DNA of 64,000 nucleotides. Source: Vreelandella halophila (GTDB taxonomy: Bacteria; Pseudomonadota; Gammaproteobacteria; Pseudomonadales; Oleiphilaceae). The stretch covers positions 620,001 to 684,000 of the forward strand of contig NZ_WMEX01000001.1 of the NCBI RefSeq assembly GCF_009856365.1. The letters run 5' to 3'. Positions 30,161-38,339 of this stretch are shown here, one piece after another. Below the pieces are notes generated by a model. That model had not been told where the DNA came from. It saw nothing but the letters and a program-made list of their open reading frames with translations, and ran no database searches. Each line of letters opens with the position of its first letter. Within the stretch, counting starts at the first letter, position 1. The translations under genes were made by a program, and so were the position numbers.

Positions 30161-31111
30161 TCAGAGTCCGGCCTGTTGCAGACGGTTGGCCTGTTGGCGG
30201 TAGAGCTCGACCGGATCCGCTGCATGGCGGGAGGTGATGCCGAACAGATGGTTCACCGTGTCCAGGTGGTTGAGCTCATAACCGACACTGATGACCCTGC
30301 CCAGTTTCATACTGCAGGCGGGAACCAGTCCGTCGTTGGGCTCGTCAATGAGGGTGCCGGTCGCCGCCAGCAGAGGATCACTGGCATCCAGAAGGTTGGT
30401 CTTCACCGCGTCCCCGCCCCAGGAGTAGTAGCGGATACCGTTTGCTTCCGCCGCACCATCGTTGCCGCAGTACTCCGAGGGAACACCGGCCGGGAAGTCC
30501 TGGTTGAAGGCAACGCTGCCCTCAGTGCTCAGTGACTGGATGGCGGCGCCGGTATCCTGGGGCAGACCGCCGCCGGAGGCACCGTCCACGATGCTGAATA
30601 CAATGTCGCCAAGGCCATCGAGCTCGCCGCTGGCCGTCGCGTCCGCCACTGGCGTACCCCAGTTGACGCCGCTCACGCTGGTCGCTGAGGCCACCAGGTC
30701 CGGCGCTACACCCGCCACGTAACGCACTGTTGGTCCGCCATGACTGTGACCAATCAGGTTCACCTTCTCGGCGTCGGTGGTGGCGACAATCTCCTGAACC
30801 TGGGCCAGAAGCTGTTCGCCACGCACTGCTGTGGAGTTGGCGGCCGAAACCTGTGGCACGTAGACCTCGGCGCCATCCTCGGCAAGCGCTCCGGGGATGC
30901 CGTTGAAATAGTCAACAATCCCGAAGAGGTTATCGAAGCCGGAGAGCCCGTGGACCAGCACGATCGGGTGCTGGGTTTCGGTGTAGCCCTGGTCGTCGTT
31001 ACCCCAGCTGAAGAAGCTGTCGAGTAAGCCGGCACTGGCACTGTGTGCTCCCAGAGTGAGGGCCAGGGCCGTGCCCGTGAGGACCGGTGCGGTATGTTTG
31101 CGGAAGGTCAT
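30161..31111 (-). CDS. lip: Secreted triacylglycerol lipase (family I, foldase-dependent)
   Basis: The enzyme hydrolyses long-chain triglycerides outside the cell. The 316-residue precursor has a Sec signal peptide (cleavage near ASA-G, residue ~27), VLVHGLSG (oxyanion region) and the nucleophile Ser123 in GHSHGG, with likely Asp260 (NDGLVP) and His282 (LNHLDTVN). The 22-residue Asp-His spacing is as in Pseudomonas lipases. Cys215 and Cys266 fit the conserved disulphide. The ATG at 31111 starts the signal peptide; the frame is open upstream but without such features. The foldase gene lies directly downstream. Confidence 0.94.
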   Translation of the reverse strand: MTFRKHTAPVLTGTALALTLGAHSASAGLLDSFFSWGNDDQGYTETQHPIVLVHGLSGFDNLFGIVDYFNGIPGALAEDGAEVYVPQVSAANSTAVRGEQLLAQVQEIVATTDAEKVNLIGHSHGGPTVRYVAGVAPDLVASATSVSGVNWGTPVADATASGELDGLGDIVFSIVDGASGGGLPQDTGAAIQSLSTEGSVAFNQDFPAGVPSEYCGNDGAAEANGIRYYSWGGDAVKTNLLDASDPLLAATGTLIDEPNDGLVPACSMKLGRVISVGYELNHLDTVNHLFGITSRHAADPVELYRQQANRLQQAGL

Positions 31112-31322
31112 ATCGATTTCCTTTTGTTGTTGGTCGATTAACCGTTTGTCAAAATCTGATCCAATCACAAAAAGTCGCGTCACGACATTGTTCGCGAAGG
31201 CATCTTTGTTGTTCCGCCCGGACAATGGCCGAACGTTATGTAAACTGGTGACGTGGATCACAGAGTTCAGCGGATCAAAAGCACTTCCGGAGCGGGCGGG
31301 CAAGCCGATACACTCGTCTCCC

Positions 31323-32300
31323 ATGACGCAGAAAAACCGCAGTAACGAGCAGTTCCAGCCCCCGGTGTGGCTCCGTAACCCCCATCTGCAGACCGTCTGG
31401 CCCACGCTTTTCCGCCGGATCGACTTTGTGCCGGATGCCGCGGAAAGACTGGAGACGCCGGACAATGACTTCCTGGATCTCGACTGGTACCAGCGCGGCA
31501 ACGGACGGCTGCTGGTACTCAGCCATGGGTTGGAGGGCTACAGCCGCCGCCCCTACATGCTGGGTATGGTGCAGGCGGCGCTTGCCTGCGGCTGGGACGT
31601 GCTGGCCTGGAACTTCCGTTCCTGCAGTGGTGAGATGAATCGCCAGCCCTGCTTCTATCACAGCGGTTCCAGCGACGACCTGTCGCTGGTGGTCGAGCGG
31701 GCGCTGGCTGAGTCGCCGGCCTATGACAGCATCGCGCTGGGCGGTTTCAGCATGGGTGGCAACGTCACCCTGGTCTATCTGGGGGAGCGTGGGGCGTCAC
31801 TGGATCCCCGGATCCGGGGCGCCGCGGTTTTCTCGGTGCCCTGCGATCTGGCGGGCAGCGCCCGGGAACTGGCGAAGCCCGGCAACCGCTTCTACATGAG
31901 CCGCTTCATGGATGAGCTGAGAGTCAAGATCCGCGCGAAGCACGAGCTCTATCCCGATCTCATCCCGCTGGAGGGACTGGATCGCATGAAAACCTTTGCA
32001 GAGTACGACGATCAGTACACCGCGCCCCTGCACGGATTCCGGGATGCTGAGGACTACTGGTACCGCTGCTCCAGCACCCGATTTCTGGGTGGTGTCCGGG
32101 TGCCGGCGCTGATCGTCAACGCGGCGGATGATCCCTTTCTGACCCCCGGAAGCTATCCCCATGCAGAGGTGATGGACAACCACCGGATCAGGCTGGAAGT
32201 GCCCCGATACGGCGGCCATGTGGGGTTTGTGGGGGATGAGCGCAACGGGCAGTACTGGTCCGAGTGGCGGGCGATGCGGTTCCTTGAGTCCCTGGACTAG
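31323..32300 (+). CDS. YheT-family alpha/beta hydrolase
   Basis: A 325-residue cytosolic hydrolase of the YheT (COG0429) group, whose natural substrates are poorly known; some members are short-chain esterases. It has the family N-terminus PPVWLRNPHLQTVWPTLFRR, SHGLEGYSRRPYM, the nucleophile in GGFSMGGNVTL, the acid in NAADDPF and the catalytic His in YGGHVGF. The ATG at 31323 gives the family start; upstream in-frame codons run into the lipase promoter region. Convergent with tesA, the stops being close together. Confidence 0.92.
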   Translation: MTQKNRSNEQFQPPVWLRNPHLQTVWPTLFRRIDFVPDAAERLETPDNDFLDLDWYQRGNGRLLVLSHGLEGYSRRPYMLGMVQAALACGWDVLAWNFRSCSGEMNRQPCFYHSGSSDDLSLVVERALAESPAYDSIALGGFSMGGNVTLVYLGERGASLDPRIRGAAVFSVPCDLAGSARELAKPGNRFYMSRFMDELRVKIRAKHELYPDLIPLEGLDRMKTFAEYDDQYTAPLHGFRDAEDYWYRCSSTRFLGGVRVPALIVNAADDPFLTPGSYPHAEVMDNHRIRLEVPRYGGHVGFVGDERNGQYWSEWRAMRFLESLD

Positions 32301-32899
32301 TCCGTTTCCGCCAGCAGCGGCTGCAGCGCCTGCCACACGCGATCCCGTATCAGCGGCTGAGCCTGGGCCGTGGGGTGGATGCCGTCGTCCTGCATCATGC
32401 CGTCCCGGTTGTGGATTGCCTCAAGCAGGAAGGGGATGAAGGCCAGATCCTTTTCCTCTGCCAGAGTTTGATACTGCTGGCGGAACGCGTCCGTATAGGC
32501 GCGCCCGTAGTTGGGCGGGATCTCGGTGCCCACCAGCAGAACCCTCGCACCGTCGGCGCGGATGCGTTCAACCATGCTGGTGAGATTGGCGTGGATGGTA
32601 GCCGGGTCCTTGCCACGCAGCCCGTCATTGCCGCCGAGTTCCAGGATGACCAGCTCCGGGGACTGGGACTCCAGCATCCGGTCGATCCGCCGCAGCCCGC
32701 CGTCAGTGGTTTCGCCGCTGATGCTGGCATTGACCACGTCCCATTCCGGCGCCTCCTGCGTCATGCGCTCCTCCAGCAGGCTGACCCAGCCGTTCTCTTC
32801 AGCCATGCCGTAGGCCGCGCTCAGGCTGTCGCCGTAGACCACCAGGGTGTTCGCCTGGGCCAGCACGGGCAGGAGGGCAGCCATAAGAACCAGCGTCAT
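32297..32899 (-). CDS. tesA: TesA-like periplasmic acyl-CoA thioesterase / arylesterase (SGNH hydrolase)
   Basis: A GDSL/SGNH hydrolase, thioesterase I/protease I/lysophospholipase L1 in E. coli. The 200-residue form begins with a signal peptide MTLVLMAALLPVLAQA. It has the catalytic Ser in VVYGDSLSAAYG, Gly in SISGETTDGG, Asn in LELGGNDGLRG, and Asp/His in DGIHPTAQAQ. Longer starts (32989, 33007 or 33031) would add 30-44 residues before the signal peptide and cannot be fully excluded because the 32899 ATG has a weak ribosome site. The gene is divergent from the ABC pair, exactly as tesA-ybbA in E. coli. Confidence 0.9.
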   Translation of the reverse strand: MTLVLMAALLPVLAQANTLVVYGDSLSAAYGMAEENGWVSLLEERMTQEAPEWDVVNASISGETTDGGLRRIDRMLESQSPELVILELGGNDGLRGKDPATIHANLTSMVERIRADGARVLLVGTEIPPNYGRAYTDAFRQQYQTLAEEKDLAFIPFLLEAIHNRDGMMQDDGIHPTAQAQPLIRDRVWQALQPLLAETD

Positions 32900-33009
32900 G
32901 GCCCGCAGGAATGAACCGGGCAGGCTTTCGCGCGTATCAAGTGAGGGTATACCGCGCCAAGTGTGGCGATTAGGATTCACAGCTGTCATAGACCAACCGG
33001 AGACCATGG

Positions 33010-33711
33010 GTGAGTAAGGCAACTGACGCAATCATAAGGGCACAGGACCTGAGTCACCAGGTGGAAGTGGGGGCGGAGACTCTGACCCTTCTGAGTGACA
33101 TCAACCTCAGCGTCGCCGCAGGGGAGTCGGTGGCCATCCTGGGCCGCTCCGGTTCGGGCAAGACCACGCTGCTGGGCCTCCTGGCGGGGCTGGACCTGCC
33201 CTCTTCAGGAACCGTGGATCTTGCCGGTGAGCGCATCAGTGCCATGGATGAGGACAGTCGGGCCCGGCATCGCGCCAACCGGGTGGGCTTTGTGTTCCAG
33301 TCATTCCAGCTGCTGCCCACCCTGAGTGCCCTGGAAAACGTTCTGCTGCCGCTGGAACTCGGTGATGTACGTGATGCCTCGGGCCGGGCAAAGGAACTGC
33401 TGGAGCGTGTGGGGCTGGGCGAGCGCCTGGGCCACACGCCCCGTCAGCTTTCAGGGGGTGAACAGCAGCGCGTGGCGATTGCGCGGGCCTTTGCCGCCAA
33501 CCCGGCGGTGCTGTTTGCCGATGAGCCCACGGGTAATCTGGACACGACCACGGGGCAGCAGATTGCAGACCTACTGATGGCGCTCAACGCTGAGCAGGGC
33601 ACCACCCTGGTGCTGGTGACCCACGACGAGGAACTGGCAGGGCGCTGCAACAGGCGCATCCGAATGGACGGTGGCAGGCTGCTCGACGCAGCCACGGAGC
33701 CTTCCTTATGA
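33010..33711 (+). CDS. ybbA: ABC transporter ATP-binding protein, YbbA type
   Basis: The nucleotide-binding subunit of a MacB/LolD-like type VII ABC system. The 233-residue product has Walker A GRSGSGKTT, the Q-loop FVFQSFQLLPTLSALEN, signature LSGGEQQRVAIARA, Walker B VLFADEPTGNLD and the switch His (VTHDEE). The start is a GTG at 33010; the nearby ATG (33006) is out of frame and stops at once. It overlaps the permease gene by 4 bases. The actual substrate of YbbAP-type transporters is unsettled, though a link to TesA and lipid traffic is suggested by the conserved neighbourhood. Confidence 0.94.
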   Translation: MSKATDAIIRAQDLSHQVEVGAETLTLLSDINLSVAAGESVAILGRSGSGKTTLLGLLAGLDLPSSGTVDLAGERISAMDEDSRARHRANRVGFVFQSFQLLPTLSALENVLLPLELGDVRDASGRAKELLERVGLGERLGHTPRQLSGGEQQRVAIARAFAANPAVLFADEPTGNLDTTTGQQIADLLMALNAEQGTTLVLVTHDEELAGRCNRRIRMDGGRLLDAATEPSL

Positions 33712-36194
33712 GCGGTCTTCACCGGCTCGGGTGGCTCTCGCGGCGGGACTGGCGCCAGCGGGATGTGCGGGTGATGCTGGCCTCGCTCATGGTGGCCGTG
33801 GGAATTGTGGCAACCATTGGACTGTTTGCTGACCATCTGCAGCGCACCATCATGACCTCGGCCACCAGCTTCCTGGCCGCGGACCGTCAGCTGGCGTCCT
33901 CCCATCCACTGCCGGAGGCTTTCCGGAGCGAGGCGGAGAACAGGGGGCTGGCCACCGCCCGCCAGATCGCGTTTGCCACCATGCTCCAGGGTGGGGAGGG
34001 CATGGAACTGGTACGCGTGCGGGCGGTGGATGGCGACTACCCCCTGCGCGGTGAGGTTGAGATTCAGGACGCGCCCGGCGAACCGCGCCGTATGGTGGGT
34101 CATGGCCCGCAGGAAGGTGGGATATGGGTGAACTCGCGCCTTCTCCGGCTTCTGGATGTGGCCCCCGGAGACCGCGTCGGCGTCGGCGACGTGCGCCTGC
34201 GTATTACCGGTGTTCTGGTGCGCTCCCCGGATGCGGGTTTTGACCTGGCAGCACTGGCGCCGAGGGTGATGATGCATCACGCGGATGTTGAGGCGGCCGG
34301 GGTGGTGCAGCCGGGCAGCCGCGTGACCTATCGGGACCTTTACGCCGGTACGGAGTCGCAGCTCAGCGGTTTCCATGAATGGCTGCAACCCCGGCTCAGG
34401 GAAGGGCAGCGCTGGCGCAGTGTAGAGGATGGCCAGGCTGGTGTCTCGGATGCGCTGGACCGGGCGGAGCGTTTCCTGCTGCTGGGCGGGAGTCTGGCAG
34501 TGCTTCTGGCGGCGGTCGCGGTGGCCGTTGCCAGCCGCCAGTATGCTCTGGGCCAGCGCGACACGGTCGCATTGCTCAAGACCCTGGGGCTGGACGGACG
34601 TACCATCGGCCGGCTCTACCTTTTGCGTCTGGGGCTCTGGGGTGTGGTCGGTACAGGCCTCGGCCTGTTGCTCGCGTTGCCGCTGTTCGCGGTTCTGGCC
34701 CATATCGCCAACCGCTTTCTCGAGGAGCCGGTGGCCTGGCAGGTGAGCCCGACGGCACTGCTGCCGGCGCTGGTCACCGCCTTCGTGGCCCTGTTCGCCT
34801 TTGCCTGGCCGCCCATCCGGCGCCTTCGTGGCGTTACCGCCATGCAGGTGCTGCGGGCGGCACCGGGGGAACAGGGACGCTGGGTAGTACTGGACCTGAC
34901 GGTTGCGGTGGTCGCCATATTCGGTCTGCTGTGGTTCTACAGCGGTGAAGTCTGGCTGGTGCTGGCGCTGCTGGGGGGGCTGGCTGCGTTGCTGGCGGTG
35001 CTGACACTGCTTTCCGCAGGCATCGTCAGCATTCTCGGGCGCATCCGGGGCGGCAATCGCGCCTGGCGTCTGGCACTGGTGGCGCTGTACCGCCACCGGC
35101 GCTCCGGGCTGGCCCAGATGTCGGTCTTTGCCATGGTTCTGATGCTGGCGGCGACACTCTTCCTGACCCGCTCCGCGTTGCTGGAGGACTGGCACCGCCA
35201 GCTTCCGGAAGATGCGCCCAACCATTTCCTGATCAATATCGCGCCGGAAAAAGTGGAGGCCGTGGGCGACTTCCTCGAAGCGCATGGCATGAGCTTTGAG
35301 GCCCTGTACCCCATGGTCCGGGGCCGGCTGGTGCGGATCAATGGCGAGCCGGTGCGCCAGGCCGTCTCCAAACACGACGAGATCGGCGCTCTGAACCGGG
35401 ACCTGAACCTGACCTGGATGGCAGAGCTGCCTTCGGACAACCGTCTGCAGCGGGGGCAGTGGTGGGATGACACCGGTGGCGAGGGCGTCTCGGTTGAGGC
35501 TGAGCTGTTCGAGGAAATGGGGCTGTCGATGGGCGATGAGCTGACGTTCCGGATCGGGGGACAGCAGGTCACGGCGCCGGTACGCAGTGTGCGCAGTGTG
35601 CAGTGGGAGAGCATGCGGCCGAACTTCTTCATGGTGTTCGCGCCGGGCAAGCTGGATAACCTCTCTGCCACCTGGCTGACCAGCTTCCACCTGGAGGAGG
35701 GGCGCAAGGATCTGCTCAATGAGCTGGGTCGGCAGTTTCCGGCAGTGTCGATCCTGGAGGTGGACCACTTCATCGAGCGCATCCGGAGCATCATCGCCCA
35801 GGTGACACGGGCCATGGAGGCCCTGTTGAGCATGATCCTGGTGTCAGCGCTGCTGGTGATGGCGGCCGTGGTCAGTGCCACCCTGGGCGCACGCCAGCGC
35901 GAGGGCGCCCTTCTGCGGACTCTGGGCGCGCGGCGGGGGTTGCTGGTGGGGAGCAGCATGCTGGAGTTCGCACTCATGGGGTTGATCGCAGGGTTTCTCG
36001 GGGTGCTGGCAGCGGAGCTGGCAGTGTGGGCGCTGCAGTACCGGCTGTTCGAGGGCAGCTTCCGGCTGCACGCGGAGCTCTGGCTGGTGCTTCCGGCGGT
36101 CAGCGCTCTGGTCCTGGCCCTGATGGGGCGCTGGCAGCTGTCACCGGTGCTTAACGTCTCGCCCATGCTGCTGTTACGCCGACTGGAAGACTGA
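33708..36194 (+). CDS. ybbP: ABC transporter permease, YbbP type (FtsX-like)
   Basis: An 828-residue inner-membrane permease with an N-terminal helix (~25-45), a periplasmic domain, three helices in an FtsX domain (~255-365), a further set (~390-480), another periplasmic domain (~500-680) and a C-terminal FtsX domain (LGARQREGALLRTLGARRG, ~725-745). This 10-helix arrangement is that of YbbP. It pairs with the ATPase just upstream (ATGA overlap). Function is probably mechanotransmission or lipid handling at the inner membrane, but that is inference. Confidence 0.92.
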   Translation: MSGLHRLGWLSRRDWRQRDVRVMLASLMVAVGIVATIGLFADHLQRTIMTSATSFLAADRQLASSHPLPEAFRSEAENRGLATARQIAFATMLQGGEGMELVRVRAVDGDYPLRGEVEIQDAPGEPRRMVGHGPQEGGIWVNSRLLRLLDVAPGDRVGVGDVRLRITGVLVRSPDAGFDLAALAPRVMMHHADVEAAGVVQPGSRVTYRDLYAGTESQLSGFHEWLQPRLREGQRWRSVEDGQAGVSDALDRAERFLLLGGSLAVLLAAVAVAVASRQYALGQRDTVALLKTLGLDGRTIGRLYLLRLGLWGVVGTGLGLLLALPLFAVLAHIANRFLEEPVAWQVSPTALLPALVTAFVALFAFAWPPIRRLRGVTAMQVLRAAPGEQGRWVVLDLTVAVVAIFGLLWFYSGEVWLVLALLGGLAALLAVLTLLSAGIVSILGRIRGGNRAWRLALVALYRHRRSGLAQMSVFAMVLMLAATLFLTRSALLEDWHRQLPEDAPNHFLINIAPEKVEAVGDFLEAHGMSFEALYPMVRGRLVRINGEPVRQAVSKHDEIGALNRDLNLTWMAELPSDNRLQRGQWWDDTGGEGVSVEAELFEEMGLSMGDELTFRIGGQQVTAPVRSVRSVQWESMRPNFFMVFAPGKLDNLSATWLTSFHLEEGRKDLLNELGRQFPAVSILEVDHFIERIRSIIAQVTRAMEALLSMILVSALLVMAAVVSATLGARQREGALLRTLGARRGLLVGSSMLEFALMGLIAGFLGVLAAELAVWALQYRLFEGSFRLHAELWLVLPAVSALVLALMGRWQLSPVLNVSPMLLLRRLED

Positions 36195-36269
36195 GCCCGT
36201 GGAAAAACGGCGGGCGAGCCTGCATACTATCAGGGTTCCTATCCCCAAATTCCCGGAGGGAGAGATTCG

Positions 36270-37547
36270 ATGAACAACGAGCAGCTTCAGGCTCTGAAGG
36301 AGAAATACGTTGCCGCTGGCGGTGCCAGCCCCAACAAGCAGTTCGCCGATCACGCGGAAAACGCCGTGCTCTGGGACGCGGACGGCAAGCGCATGATTGA
36401 CTTTGCCGGGGGCATCGGCGTCCTCAACCTGGGGCATCGCCATCCCCGGGTGGTTGAAGCGGTCAAGGGCCAGCTCGACAAGCTGATGCATACCTGCCAG
36501 ACCGTCATGCCCTACGCTCCCTACGTGCAGCTGGCCGAGAAGCTGAGCAACATCGTGCCGGTGCGCGGCCATGGCAAGGTCTTCCTGGCCAACTCCGGAG
36601 CCGAAGCCCTGGAAAACGCCGTCAAGATCGCGCGCTCCAGTACTGGGCGCAGCAACGTCATCTGCTTTACCGGCGGCTATCACGGTCGGACCTTCATGAC
36701 CATGGCGATGAACGGCAAGGTCCACCCCTACCAGACCGATTTCGGCCCCATGCCGGGTGGTGTCTTCCGGGCGCCCTATCCAGTGCCCTATCACGGTGTG
36801 AGCGAGGAAGAAGCCCTGCGCGGCCTCGAGGCCACCTTCAAGGCGGACTCCGCGCCCCAGCACACTGCTGCCATCGTTATTGAGCCGGTTCTGGGCGAGG
36901 GCGGTTTCTACGCCGCGTCGCCGGAGTTCCTGCAGAAGATCCGCTCCATCTGTGATGAGCACGGTATCCGCATGATCGTGGACGAGGTCCAGTCCGGTTT
37001 CGGCCGTACCGGCAAGATGTTCGCCATCGAGCACAGTGGTGTTGAGCCGGACATGATGACCATGGCCAAGAGCATGGCCGACGGCATGCCGATCTCCGCC
37101 GTGGTGGGAACCGACCACATCATGGACAGCTCCGGCGGCAACTCCCTGGGGGGCACCTACACCGGTAACCCCCTGGCGTGCGCGGCGGCCAACGCGGCTA
37201 TTGATGTGTTTGAGGAAGAGGACATCCTTGGCAAGAGCCGTGCCCTGGGCGCGCGCCTCGAGGAGCGCTTCAACGACTGGCACCGCCGTTTCCCGCACGT
37301 GGACAACGTGCGCCGTGTCGGCGCCATGGCAGCTTTCGAACTGGTGAAGAGCCGCGACAGCCACGAGCCTGATGCCGAGATGGCGGCTGCCATCGTGGGC
37401 AAGGTCAAGGAGAAGGGCCTGATCCTGTTGAGCTGTGGCATGTATGGCAACACGCTGCGGTTCCTGATGCCGGTGACCATTGAGAACGAGGTTCTCGAGG
37501 AAGGTCTGGGCATGATCGAGGAGGCGCTGGCCGAAGTTCACGGCTGA
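36270..37547 (+). CDS. gabT: 4-aminobutyrate aminotransferase (GABA transaminase)
   Basis: A class III PLP aminotransferase converting GABA plus 2-oxoglutarate to succinate semialdehyde and glutamate. The 425-residue product has NSGAEALENAVKIAR, GGYHGRTFM, the cofactor Asp/Gln in VDEVQSGFGRTG, and the PLP lysine in MTMAKSMADGMPISAVVG, followed by GGTYTGNPLA. No gabD or GABA permease lies next to it, so a role with ornithine-type or polyamine-derived substrates is possible. CGGAGGGAG precedes the ATG, and an intrinsic terminator follows. Confidence 0.93.
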   Translation: MNNEQLQALKEKYVAAGGASPNKQFADHAENAVLWDADGKRMIDFAGGIGVLNLGHRHPRVVEAVKGQLDKLMHTCQTVMPYAPYVQLAEKLSNIVPVRGHGKVFLANSGAEALENAVKIARSSTGRSNVICFTGGYHGRTFMTMAMNGKVHPYQTDFGPMPGGVFRAPYPVPYHGVSEEEALRGLEATFKADSAPQHTAAIVIEPVLGEGGFYAASPEFLQKIRSICDEHGIRMIVDEVQSGFGRTGKMFAIEHSGVEPDMMTMAKSMADGMPISAVVGTDHIMDSSGGNSLGGTYTGNPLACAAANAAIDVFEEEDILGKSRALGARLEERFNDWHRRFPHVDNVRRVGAMAAFELVKSRDSHEPDAEMAAAIVGKVKEKGLILLSCGMYGNTLRFLMPVTIENEVLEEGLGMIEEALAEVHG

Positions 37548-37566
37548 GCACCTGCTCCAGGATCGT

Positions 37567-37597
37567 AAAAAAGGGGCTCCCACGGGAGCCCCTTTGT
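37567..37597. terminator. Intrinsic terminator between gabT and hsp20 (probably bidirectional)
   Basis: An 11-bp perfect stem AAGGGGCTCCC / GGGAGCCCCTT (37571-37581, 37584-37594) with an AC loop is preceded by a run of A and followed by TTTG. The A-run upstream makes a good T-run on the minus strand for the convergent hsp20 gene. Confidence 0.88.
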
Positions 37598-37619
37598 CGT
37601 TGCGGATCCTGTGCCCGCG

Positions 37620-38180
37620 TTACTCCACTTCGATCCGCCGCGAACTTCCGGCCTGTTCCGGATCACGGCCAATGGTGATGGTCAGTACACCGTTGCGGAA
37701 CTTCGCCCGGAGGTCATCGGCTCTGGCGTCCGCGGGGAGATCCAGGATCCGCTGGAAGGCGCCGTAGCGGCGCTCGACGAAATGGTAGTTGTCGTCGCTG
37801 TCGTCCCGTTCCTGTTGTTTCTCACCCCGGATGACGAGGGCGTCACCCTCCAACTCGACTTTCACGTCATCCTTTTCAACACCGGGCATATCCACGTGCA
37901 GTGTGTAGTGTCTGTCGCTCTCCTTGATGTCCACCGACGGCCGGAAGAAATCCTCCGTGATGCCGCCACCCAGCGCTGGCCACTGGGAAAGGCCGAACTG
38001 GCGGTAGAAATCATCAAAGAGCCGGTCCATCCGGTCGTGCAGGCTTGTGACCGGATCACTGCTTACGGGCTGTGACCCGCCTTCCCGGGTGGCCGGTACA
38101 GCGTTCATGTTCTGTTGTTCACGGGCCTGCTCCTGTTCCTTGCGGAACCAGTTCCACGGGGAGATCTTTTTCAGGTCCAT
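37620..38180 (-). CDS. Hsp20/alpha-crystallin family small heat-shock protein
   Basis: An ATP-independent holdase that binds unfolding proteins. The 186-residue product has a disordered N-terminal arm (~1-75) and the alpha-crystallin domain (~80-175) with the strand motif FRPSVDIKESDRHYTLHVDMPG, and FRNGVLTITIGR near its end. The typical I-x-I/V tail is represented by RIEVE. AGGAGGTGATGCT gives a very strong ribosome site. No sigma-32 promoter or ROSE-like leader could be confirmed by eye in the 159-base gap to the divergent CstA gene. Confidence 0.94.
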   Translation of the reverse strand: MDLKKISPWNWFRKEQEQAREQQNMNAVPATREGGSQPVSSDPVTSLHDRMDRLFDDFYRQFGLSQWPALGGGITEDFFRPSVDIKESDRHYTLHVDMPGVEKDDVKVELEGDALVIRGEKQQERDDSDDNYHFVERRYGAFQRILDLPADARADDLRAKFRNGVLTITIGRDPEQAGSSRRIEVE

Positions 38181-38339
38181 AGCATCACCTCCTCCGGTAG
38201 ATTCATCATGACCTTCTATTCCTTTAGGTGTGGGGCGGAAACGGTGGTTTCAAGAGGCGGCCTGTACACCCGCCGCCTCAGCGGTTAAGGTTTCAGACCG
38301 TCTTGTAACGCCACTCACTGGGCACCGCAGGAGGATTCC

